NCBI GenBank assembly: GCA_963841105.1
Contig: CAWJCB010000008.1
Span: 124,001-188,000, forward strand
Reading direction: 5' to 3'
From: VAZQ01 sp963841105
GTDB taxonomy: Bacteria; Pseudomonadota; Alphaproteobacteria; Rhizobiales; Xanthobacteraceae
DNA length: 64,000 nt
Made by a program: the position numbers and the translations under genes
Notes under the pieces: generated by a model
The model's input: only the letters and a program-made list of their open reading frames with translations
What the model was told of the DNA's origin: nothing
Databases searched by the model: none
Shown here: positions 44,408-54,291 of the stretch, in pieces
Numbering within the stretch: position 1 is the stretch's first letter
How the letters are laid out: each line of letters opens with the position of its first letter

Positions 44408-44432
44408 GCTTTGATCTCCGACATCTGAGCCC
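44364..44432. repeat. ATCAGATGTCAG-type hairpin repeat between plsC and the chaC-like gene
   Basis: AGAGATCAGAT (44364-44374) and ATCTGATCTCT (44395-44405) form a perfect 11-bp stem; GATGTCAAATGTCAGATAG and ATCTCCGACATCTGAG extend it. The units resemble the hairpins in the rRNA spacers at 58864-58950. Both convergent reading frames end inside it: plsC stops at 44407 and the ChaC-like gene at 44383. Confidence 0.7.
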
Positions 44433-44976
44433 GGAGCAACTGCGCAAGCCGGTGCAATTCGGTCTCCCGGTAGCCGAGTTGCTCCAGAGCGGCGACCGTT
44501 GCGATGACATAATCGCGGTTTGCTCCGGACACACCGTGGCCTTGTCGCACGAGATGCAATTGCCGATCAAGCGAAAGCCGCCCAGCATATTGGGGATGAC
44601 CACGATCAACAATGTAACAAAGTGCAGGCACCCTCCGGTCGGTTTGGAACCGCAACCGGATAGGCCGTACCACCTCGCGATAGACGGATGTCACCTGCTC
44701 CCGCTTGCGCAGATAATGAATGGTCTCGGCGCGAGCCTGCGCGCTGACTTTATAAGCGATGCCGCGACAGGCCCCGCCACGATCAAGCCCAAGCACAAGC
44801 CCGGGCCGCTCGGCCGTTCCGCGGTGGACGAAGGATAACACGCAGAGTGACCGGTGCGCTCCCAGGAGCCGGGCCTCGACTCTTTCCAGGAAGGGAAAAT
44901 TGGGGCGCCACATCAACGAGCCATAGGCGAACACCCAGAGATCGTTATTGGCGCGGGCGGGATCAGGGTCCATCAT
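44383..44976 (-). CDS. Gamma-glutamylcyclotransferase, ChaC-like
   Basis: A 197-residue protein that probably cleaves glutathione or other gamma-glutamyl compounds to 5-oxoproline. DLWVFAYGSLMWRPNFPF is the ChaC N-terminal motif. RSLCVLSFVHRGT, GLVLGLDRGGACRGIAYKV and a VTSVYREVVRPIRL segment follow. ATG at 44976 or 44973 is chosen; the frame is open further but overlaps the divergent DUF2125 start. Its C-terminal 15 or so residues come from the hairpin repeat shared with plsC. Confidence 0.87.
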   Translation of the reverse strand: MMDPDPARANNDLWVFAYGSLMWRPNFPFLERVEARLLGAHRSLCVLSFVHRGTAERPGLVLGLDRGGACRGIAYKVSAQARAETIHYLRKREQVTSVYREVVRPIRLRFQTDRRVPALCYIVDRGHPQYAGRLSLDRQLHLVRQGHGVSGANRDYVIATVAALEQLGYRETELHRLAQLLRAQMSEIKAQRSDSAI

Positions 44977-45088
44977 CCGATAGCCCTTAATATCGTCGGC
45001 ACGCGCAAGGCAATCGACTTTTATTCGCCGCAATGGGAGAGCTTGGGGACGCGGCGCTGGATCCGCAATCAGCCAAGGAGCAGCAGAC

Positions 45089-46210
45089 ATGTTGACTTTC
45101 GGTTCGCCCACAGTTGCGGCGCGGCCCCGCCGCTGGCCGCTGTTCCTGATATTCGGCCTGGCCATCGGCTTCGTCCTCGCCTGGACGGGTTTGTGGTTTT
45201 ATGTCGCCGGCCAGGCCAAGGCCGAGATGAACACCTGGCGCGAGCGGGAACGCCAGGCGGGTCGCCAACAGGACTGTGCCTCCCTTGCGGTCGGCGGCTA
45301 CCCTTTCCGCGTCGAGGTCCGCTGCGTGGGCGCAAGCTTCGAGCTTGAAGGCAGTCCACCCATCAACCTGCGCATGCCCTCCGTCCTGACCGCTGTCCAA
45401 GTCTATGATCCCAAGCACTTGATTGCTGAGTTCGCGTCGCCGCTCGATATTTCGCAGCCGCGCGGCGACGGCAACTATGCCGTCACTTGGAATATCGGAC
45501 GGGCGAGCGTGCGCGGCCTGCCGGCGCGACCGGAACGCGGATCGTTGGTGCTCGATTCTGTGGCGGTCCGCGATGCCGGCGCGCTCGATGACGATTTTGT
45601 TTTCAAGGCGGCGCATGTCGAGTTGCATGGCCGCCAGGCTCCCGGCTCTCGTGCTGATAACCAGGCCGTCGAAACCGCATTGCAGCTCAAGAATGCGGTC
45701 GCTGCGAAAATTCATCCCGCAATGGCTCGGCCCTTTGATGCTGACGTGACGAGCGTGCTGCGTGGAATTACCGATCTTTCCGCCACACCTTGGCCGGACC
45801 AGCTGAGAGAATGGCAAGCTCGCAATGGCGAAATCGAGATCACGAGAGCCCGTATTCAACAAGATGATGTGATCGCCGAAGGCAACGGCACGCTCCGCCT
45901 CACGGAGCGCGGCGGGCTTGACGGGACTCTCGATGTCACGGTCGTTGGCATCGAAACAATTCTGCAAAGATTCGACCTTGAGAGGCTCTTGTCGGAAGGA
46001 CAAGTCGGCGCCACCATCGACGCACTCGATCGGCTGATCCCGGGGCTTGGTGGTCTTGCGCGACAGACGGCAGGTCCTGGCATTGCCGCGGCGCTTGGCC
46101 GGCGCACCGTGCTGGACGGTAAAGCAGCAACATCGCTGCCAGTCCGCTTCGTTGATGGCGCGGTGTTTCTCGGACCATTTCAAGTCGGCGTCGTGCCGCC
46201 TCTGTTCTAG
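45089..46210 (+). CDS. DUF2125 domain membrane-anchored protein
   Basis: A 373-residue protein with one N-terminal anchor (WPLFLIFGLAIGFVLAWTGL) and a large periplasmic beta-rich domain. DCASLAVGGYPFRVEVRC and LRMPSVLTAVQVYDPKHLIA are DUF2125-like. Asp/Arg-rich strands such as NGTLRLTERGGLDGTLDV recall AsmA-type repeats. ATG at 45089 follows AAGGAG. Between chaC-like (divergent) and tyrC (convergent), its usual place in Rhizobiales. Function unknown; envelope role likely. Confidence 0.88.
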   Translation: MLTFGSPTVAARPRRWPLFLIFGLAIGFVLAWTGLWFYVAGQAKAEMNTWRERERQAGRQQDCASLAVGGYPFRVEVRCVGASFELEGSPPINLRMPSVLTAVQVYDPKHLIAEFASPLDISQPRGDGNYAVTWNIGRASVRGLPARPERGSLVLDSVAVRDAGALDDDFVFKAAHVELHGRQAPGSRADNQAVETALQLKNAVAAKIHPAMARPFDADVTSVLRGITDLSATPWPDQLREWQARNGEIEITRARIQQDDVIAEGNGTLRLTERGGLDGTLDVTVVGIETILQRFDLERLLSEGQVGATIDALDRLIPGLGGLARQTAGPGIAAALGRRTVLDGKAATSLPVRFVDGAVFLGPFQVGVVPPLF

Positions 46211-46244
46211 GCGGGACTTTACGGCCTTCACAGGCGCTGGGCCC

Positions 46245-47207
46245 TCAACTGTCTGCCGAATACGGACGCGGCAGGCTCGGCGCCGGCAGCTCGGGATGCG
46301 GTCGGCCAAAATCAGGGCTGGCGGAGTCTTGACCGATCTCGACAATGCCCCGGCGGATCGCGCGCGTTCTGCTGAATTGGTTGAACAACGTTTGGCCGTC
46401 GCCGTGCCGGATGGCGCGCGTGAGAGCCGCGAGGTCCTCCTGAAACCTGCCGAGCATCTCGAGCACCGCGTCCTTATTGGCGAGAAAGACGTCGCGCCAC
46501 ATGGTTGGATCGGAAGCCGCAATGCGGGTGAAATCGCGAAAACCGCCGGCAGAGAATTGCAGCACCTCCGACCGCGTCACTTGGCTCAGCTCATCTGCGG
46601 TGCCGACAATGGTGTAGGCAATGAGATGCGGCAGATGACTGGTGATGCCGAGCACGAGATCGTGGTGCCCGGCCGACATTGTTTCGACGTTGGCGCCCAG
46701 ACGACGCCAGAATTGCGCCAGACGCTCCACCGCGGCAGGCGCTGCGCCGTCAGGCGGCGTTAGAATGCACCAGCGACTGACAAAGAGCTCCGCAAACCCT
46801 GAATCAGGTCCGGAATGCTCGGTCCCGGCAACGGGGTGGGCGGGGACAAAGTGCACGCCTTCTGGGATATGCGGGGACATGTCGCGCAGGACCGCCCCTT
46901 TGACGGAGCCGACATCTGAAACGGTGGCGCCTGGCGCCAATTGCGCCTTAATGTCTGCTGCAACGGCGCCGCAGGCGCCAACTGGTATGCAGAGGATGAC
47001 CAGATCGGCGCCCTCGACCGCCGCCGCATTTGTCTCGACAACCTGATCGGCAAGGCCAAGCTCGGCGATGCGGCGGCGGGTAGCCGCCGAGCGGGCCGTT
47101 GCGACGATCGATCGGGCGGCGCCTTGCGCGCGGGCGGCGCGGGCGATCGAGGAGCCGATCAAGCCCATTCCGATCAGGGCCAGGCGGTTGAAAGTCGGGG
47201 CGCTCAC
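46245..47207 (-). CDS. tyrC: Prephenate/arogenate dehydrogenase
   Basis: A 320-residue NAD(P)-dependent enzyme of tyrosine synthesis. The Rossmann motif is LALIGMGLIGSSIARAA near the N-terminus. VSDVGSVKGAVL, FVPAHPVAGTEHSGP (substrate-binding), HDLVLGITSHLPHLIAYTIV and FSAGGFRDFTRIAASDPTMW are diagnostic. The GTG start at 47207 (VSAPTFNRLA) is preferred to the longer open frame. It follows hisC by ten bases and lacks a chorismate mutase domain, as that gene is separate upstream. Confidence 0.94.
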   Translation of the reverse strand: MSAPTFNRLALIGMGLIGSSIARAARAQGAARSIVATARSAATRRRIAELGLADQVVETNAAAVEGADLVILCIPVGACGAVAADIKAQLAPGATVSDVGSVKGAVLRDMSPHIPEGVHFVPAHPVAGTEHSGPDSGFAELFVSRWCILTPPDGAAPAAVERLAQFWRRLGANVETMSAGHHDLVLGITSHLPHLIAYTIVGTADELSQVTRSEVLQFSAGGFRDFTRIAASDPTMWRDVFLANKDAVLEMLGRFQEDLAALTRAIRHGDGQTLFNQFSRTRAIRRGIVEIGQDSASPDFGRPHPELPAPSLPRPYSADS

Positions 47208-47217
47208 GTGCTGCCCA

Positions 47218-48322
47218 TCACTTGCGGCCCATGAACTCGGATAGAGCGGCGACAACCAATCGGTTGGCTTCCTCGGTGCCGACGGTCATCCGCAACGCAT
47301 TCGGCAGCCTGTAAGCCGCGACACGGCGCAGAATCAGACCGCGGCGGGTCAAGAAATCATCTGCCTCCTCGGCGCCGTGTCCCGGAATGTCGGGAAAATG
47401 TATCAGCACGAAGTTGGCGACGCTCGGCGTGACCTTGAGTCCCAACTTAGGAATTTGATCGAGCAGCCAGTGAAGCCAGCGCTCATTATGGGCGCGCGAG
47501 GACTTCGACATGCGCGCTATCCTTTATCGCGGCCATACCAGCGGCGATTGCGGGTGCGTTGACGTTGAACGGGCCGCGAATGCGATTCACGGCGTCAACG
47601 ATATGGGCGGGCCCATAGAGCCAACCCAGACGAAGCCCCGCCAAGCCATAGATCTTGGAGAACGTGCGGCACATCACAACGTTCTCCGAAGTGGCGACCA
47701 GCTCAATGCCCGCCTCGTAGTCGTTGCGCCGCACGTATTCCGCATAGGCAGCGTCGAGAACGAGCAGCACGCGACCAGGCAGGCCGCGGCGAAGACGCCG
47801 GACCTCATCGAAGGGCACGTAGGTGCCGGTCGGATTGTTGGGATTGGCAAGGAAAACGACCTTGGTGCGCCCGCTCACCGCTGCGAGAATCGCATCAACA
47901 TCGGCGGTGTGCTGCTTCTCCGGCACCGCAACGGGCGTAGCGCCGGATCCACGCGTGGCGATCGGATAGACGAGAAAGCCGTGCGTGGTATGGATCGCCT
48001 CATCACCGTCGGTGAGGTAGGCGTCCGCAAGAAGATTCAGAAGATCGTCCGACCCGGCGCCGCACACGATGCGTCCGGGATCAAGCCCGAAATTGCGGCC
48101 GATCGCCTCGCGCAACGCGGTGGACGCCCCGTCGGGATACTCCTGCAGGTGGCCGGCGAGCGCGCGATAGGCGGCGATGGCGTGCGGACTCGGGCCAAGC
48201 GGTGTCTCATTGGATGAGAGCTTGAACACCCGGGCAGCGCCTGGCGCCGCGCTCTTTCCCGGCACATACGGCTCGATTGCCAGCACGCCGGCCCGCGGCT
48301 GTGGGCGTTGCAGGCCCGACAT
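47218..48322 (-). pseudogene. hisC: Histidinol-phosphate / aromatic aminotransferase HisC, frameshifted
   Basis: A PLP aminotransferase. The first frame runs from ATG 48322 through FKLSSNETPLGPSPHAI, IVCGAGSDDLLNLLADAY, LANPNNPTGTYVPFDEV, LDAAYAEYVRR and TFSKIYGLAGLRLGWLY (PLP Lys) to DSAHVEV. The next frame continues SRAHNERWLHWLLDQIPKLG and ends at 47218. Removing one G near 47500 joins them into a full protein of about 367 residues. Its place between chorismate mutase and tyrC suggests the HisC2 role in Phe/Tyr transamination. Because it should be needed, a read error is plausible. Confidence 0.85.
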
Positions 48323-48323
48323 C

Positions 48324-49208
48324 TTAGGTTCCCGAGAGTGGGCCGCTGCTTCGCACCGGCCAGCCACCCGCAACTCTATACCGGGTCGCGTGACTGCCCA
48401 CGAGCGTCGCCGCACGCACCGAGGCGCCGGTATCGCGTAGTATGTTCATGACAGCCTCGATGCTGCCGCCCGGCGGCACCGATATGAGCAGTGCCGCCCC
48501 GTCGAGGGCTTTATCCGGCACGGCAATGACTTCTGCGCTGGAACCCACCTCCCGCGCGGTTGCCGCATTCCAGCCCGCGACGCGCACGCTCCATGCTTCC
48601 ACTTCCCTGACCATGGCTTCCGGCGCCGCGCGAGAGACGACGAACACAGGCAGCGCGGCAGGATGATCGACGCGCTCGACGAAGGGCAGTCGGGCGATGA
48701 TCTTCGGAGCCGTATCGAGCTCGAGCGCATTCCACCAGGCAGCGCCGGCCGCCAATTCCAATGCGGGCACGGACGCCGGCACGAGGCCCAGATCTCCCTT
48801 GGAGCTGGCAACCGCAGCGACCACGCGCGCGGCGCCAACATGAGGAACGAATGGCACCGTAAAACCAAAGTGGAAGCGCGCAGAGTCGCGGATGGACGCA
48901 TCACCGGCGGACAGATCCGCGTGCACGCAGAACGGCGCCTGCACATAGGTAAAGGTGGCAATGATGACGCGCCAAATGCTTTCCGCGGTGTCGAGCGGGA
49001 GAATGCCTTTGTGGCGCTCCACCAGCCGTCGCATCATCTCGGCTTCGCGCGCTGGTCGGAAGGCAGAACCTGTCTCCAGCGTCTGCTTCACTTTGATCAG
49101 ACGATCGATGATCTCGCCGCGCTGCATCAGCAGGTTATGCATCGCCTCATCAAGGCGATCTATCTCCTGCCGCAATCCTGGGAGCGTATCGGAAACAGAA
49201 GATGTCAT
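48324..49208 (-). CDS. Chorismate mutase with a PDT-like C-terminal region
   Basis: A 294-residue protein. The N-terminal AroQ chorismate mutase domain (about 8-95) shows LRQEIDRLDEAMHNLLMQRG, EIIDRLIKVKQ and REAEMMRRLVERHKGILPL. The remaining 190 residues resemble a prephenate dehydratase fold (RFHFGFTVPFVPHVGAA, SSKGDLGLVPASVPA, then an ACT-like end) but the catalytic Thr-Arg-Phe motif was not found, so dehydratase activity is doubtful. ATG at 49208 (MTSSVSDTLPG) is chosen. First gene of a minus-strand trio with hisC and tyrC, one base apart from hisC. Confidence 0.85.
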   Translation of the reverse strand: MTSSVSDTLPGLRQEIDRLDEAMHNLLMQRGEIIDRLIKVKQTLETGSAFRPAREAEMMRRLVERHKGILPLDTAESIWRVIIATFTYVQAPFCVHADLSAGDASIRDSARFHFGFTVPFVPHVGAARVVAAVASSKGDLGLVPASVPALELAAGAAWWNALELDTAPKIIARLPFVERVDHPAALPVFVVSRAAPEAMVREVEAWSVRVAGWNAATAREVGSSAEVIAVPDKALDGAALLISVPPGGSIEAVMNILRDTGASVRAATLVGSHATRYRVAGGWPVRSSGPLSGT

Positions 49209-49281
49209 CACGGCCCGGTGCTTCGAGGACGCAACCGCGGGGCATTGATAGGTAAGCATCGCCGGGAAAGCAAAGAAAAGA

Positions 49282-49309
49282 TTGACAGGACCACCCGACG
49301 CCCTATGTA
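49282..49309 (+). promoter_or_regulatory. Possible sigma-70 promoter for metX
   Basis: TTGACA at 49282-49287 and TATGTA at 49304-49309 are separated by 16 bases, pointing toward metX 130 bases downstream. The 232-base gap with the divergent chorismate mutase gene shows no SAM-II-type riboswitch that I could recognise. Confidence 0.45.
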
Positions 49310-49440
49310 ACCGCCTCGCTGGCGCTATTATCATGACAGAAGTCGTTGCTCGTTGAGCTTAGCGACCTTCACGCGTCAATTGGACTGAGCGCGGCAGGGA
49401 GCGCGGACAACAGCCCGGCATGTGACAGGCGAATATTGAC

Positions 49441-50634
49441 GTGAACCTGATCGGGGCTGATCTTATTGTTGCACTCAACGCCGAGGACCGCGCGCGCGAG
49501 GCCGATAACCCGCATTCGCCGGTGGTGCGCTTCGACCGTAATGAGCCGCTGCGCCTCGACGCCGGCATCGATCTCAGCCCATTTCAGATCGCCTATCAGA
49601 CATATGGCGAGCTCAATGCAGAGCGCACGAATGCGGTATTGATCTGTCACGCGCTTACCGGCGATCAGCACGTCGCCAATTTGCATCCAGTGACACAGAA
49701 GCCGGGGTGGTGGGAGACTATGGTCGGCCCAGGCCGTCCCATCGATACGCAACGCTATTTTGTGATTTGCCCCAACGTCGTCGGCGCTTGCATGGGAACG
49801 ACAGGACCCGCCTCGACAAACCCGGCGACCGGCATGCCTTGGGGTCTCGATTTTCCAGTCATCACTATTCGGGACATGGTGCGAGCTCAGGCGATGCTGC
49901 TCGACCATCTTGGCATTGCCTCGCTGTTCTCGATAGCCGGAGGCTCGATGGGCGGAATGCAAGTGCTGCAATGGTGCTCGAGCTATCCGCAACGGGTATT
50001 CTCAGCGCTTCCCATTGCGGCCTCGACACGCCACTCGGCGCAGAACATCGCCTTCCATGAAGTCGGCCGGCAAGCCGTGATGGCCGATCCGGAATGGCGG
50101 CACGGGCGCTATTTCGTGGAGGGAACCAATCCGCGACGTGGGCTGGCGGTGGCGCGCATGGGTGCGCATATCACGTACCTCTCCGACGCTGCCCTGCACC
50201 GCAAGTTCGGCCGCCGCTTTCAGGATCGGGAGAACCCCACGTTCTCCTTTGATGCTGACTTTCAGGTGGAGAGCTATCTGCGCCACCAAGGCATCAGCTT
50301 CGTTGAGCGCTTCGATGCCAATTCCTATCTCTATCTCACCCGCGCGATGGACTATTTCGACTTGGCCGCGGACTGCAACGGCGTGCTGGCCAACGCGTTC
50401 AAGGATACGCCGACCCGCTTTTGCGTGATCTCCTTCACATCGGACTGGCTGTTTCCGACACCGGAGTCGCGTGCGGTCGTGCACGCCCTCAACGCCGGGG
50501 GTGCCCGCGTCTCATTCGCGGAGATTGTGACCGATAAAGGCCATGACGCGTTCCTTCTGGAGGAGCCGGAGCTGTTCGCCATCGTCCAGGGGTTTCTCGA
50601 TGGCGCCGCCAAGGCGCGTGGGCTTGCGTGGTGA
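49441..50634 (+). CDS. metX: Homoserine O-acetyltransferase (or succinyltransferase) MetX
   Basis: A 397-residue alpha/beta-hydrolase enzyme that activates homoserine for methionine synthesis. The nucleophile Ser169 lies in AGGSMGGMQVLQW. HALTGDQHVA, WWETMVGPGRPIDTQRYFVI, NVVGACMGTTGPAS and ARMGAHITYLSD are typical. The acid and His fall in SFTSDWLFPTPESR and TDKGHDAFLLEEPEL. GTG at 49441 is the natural start. Its TGA overlaps the metW ATG (TGATG). The acyl donor specificity was not deduced. Confidence 0.95.
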   Translation: MNLIGADLIVALNAEDRAREADNPHSPVVRFDRNEPLRLDAGIDLSPFQIAYQTYGELNAERTNAVLICHALTGDQHVANLHPVTQKPGWWETMVGPGRPIDTQRYFVICPNVVGACMGTTGPASTNPATGMPWGLDFPVITIRDMVRAQAMLLDHLGIASLFSIAGGSMGGMQVLQWCSSYPQRVFSALPIAASTRHSAQNIAFHEVGRQAVMADPEWRHGRYFVEGTNPRRGLAVARMGAHITYLSDAALHRKFGRRFQDRENPTFSFDADFQVESYLRHQGISFVERFDANSYLYLTRAMDYFDLAADCNGVLANAFKDTPTRFCVISFTSDWLFPTPESRAVVHALNAGGARVSFAEIVTDKGHDAFLLEEPELFAIVQGFLDGAAKARGLAW

Positions 50635-51312
50635 TGCTCTCCCGAACCAAGCACGACCTGACAATGGCCGAGGCGGCACGCAGCCCCGGCGGCGCGCGGG
50701 TCGATCTTCTCGCGGTAGCCGAGATGGTGTCTCCCGGCGCCAAGGTGTTGGATGTGGGCTGCGGCGACGGCGAGCTCCTGCGCTTGCTCGCCGAGAACTC
50801 GTAGCGTCGATGGCCGAGGGATCGAGCTCTCGCGTGAGGGCGTCAATGAATGCGTTGCGAAGGGTCTCGCGGTCATCCAGGGCGACGCCGATACCGATCT
50901 GTTGGATTACCCCAACGACGCTTTCGACTATGTCATCCTCTCGCAAACGCTGCAGGCGACGCGGCACCCTCGCATCGTGCTCGAACACATGCTCCGCATC
51001 GGCAGGCACGCCATCGTTTCATTCCCCAATTTCGGCCATTGGGGCATCCGGCTTCAGCTTCTATTCGGCGGCCACATGCCACAGACCGACAATCTGCCCT
51101 ATGCTTGGTGGGATTCCCCGAACATCCATTTCTGCACCATCAAGGATTTCCGGCAGCTTTGCGCCGTGGTCGGCGCCAAGATGGAAAAGGCGGTAGCGCT
51201 CAACCCGTGGGGACGTCCGCTGCGCTTGAATGCGCCCTGGTGGTTTTGGAACTTGCTGGGAGAGCAGGCGGTGTTCCTGCTCAGCCGCATAGGGAGCAAT
51301 GGCCGCCTTTGA
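50634..51312 (+). pseudogene. metW: Methionine biosynthesis protein MetW, frameshifted
   Basis: A small methyltransferase-fold protein that partners MetX. The first frame from ATG 50634 reads DLLAVAEMVSPGAKVLDVG, CGDGELLRLLAEN and then stops at TAG near 50802. The next frame continues RSVDGRGIELSREGVNECVA, DLLDYPNDAFDYVILSQTLQ, FPNFGHWGIRLQLLFGGHMP and IKDFRQLCAVVGAKMEKAV, ending at 51312. Dropping one T in AACTCGTAGC near 50800 restores a 225-residue MetW. Overlaps metX by one base. A read error is plausible. Confidence 0.85.
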
Positions 51313-51636
51313 CGCGCCGCCGCCTTGCTCGCCCGGATGGGCGGGTGCGTGCAAAGCGCGGCTTGATGACAGGCTCTGCGACATCCAGGTGCCCCGCATT
51401 TCGCCATAGCGCGTCGTCGAAGGCGCGCATGAACGCGCCAATGGCTCTATGCGAGAGCTACATGTGTCACAGAGGCGGAATTGGCGAGCGACCTCTTCCC
51501 TCCTCGATCCACAGTTCCCACATAATTCGCCGGGTTTGTCGCTTTTTTGCCGCTCGCCTGCCCAGAGCGGAAATACACCCATTGACGATGTTCTTCCGGT
51601 GCCGTCAGGGCGGAGGAGCAGGCTGAGGGAATCGAC
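51313..51636. other. Gap between metW and clpB, no gene recognised
   Basis: These 324 bases contain several short open frames, none with a ribosome site or family pattern. A GGAGGAGCAGG-type ribosome site lies just before clpB. I looked for a sigma-32 heat-shock promoter; only a weak TTCCCACAT near 51515 resembles its -10 side, with no convincing -35 partner. Confidence 0.5.
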
Positions 51637-54231
<2,595 letters not shown>

Positions 54232-54234
54232 TCG

Positions 54235-54291
54235 GACGACGGAGGACGGATAAAGATTATCTGTCTGGTCCGTCCTCTGCCCTCCGTCGTC
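54235..54291. terminator. Two-way hairpin terminator between clpB and the M23 gene
   Basis: GACGACGGAGG (54235-54245) pairs perfectly with CCTCCGTCGTC (54281-54291), and ACGGA with TCCGT inside it. It fills the whole gap between two convergent genes. It lacks a clear T-run, so termination may depend on structure or Rho. Its build is similar to the repeated-unit hairpins of the rRNA operon. Confidence 0.6.

Noticed and set aside
44987..46522. A 511-codon open frame on the minus strand
   Set aside because: Antisense to the DUF2125 gene and running into tyrC in the wrong frame; no recognised domain.
49209..49440. A SAM-II riboswitch before metX
   Set aside because: Often found before metX in alphaproteobacteria, but I could not find its pseudoknot-forming core here. 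An Infernal scan with the SAM-II model would settle it.
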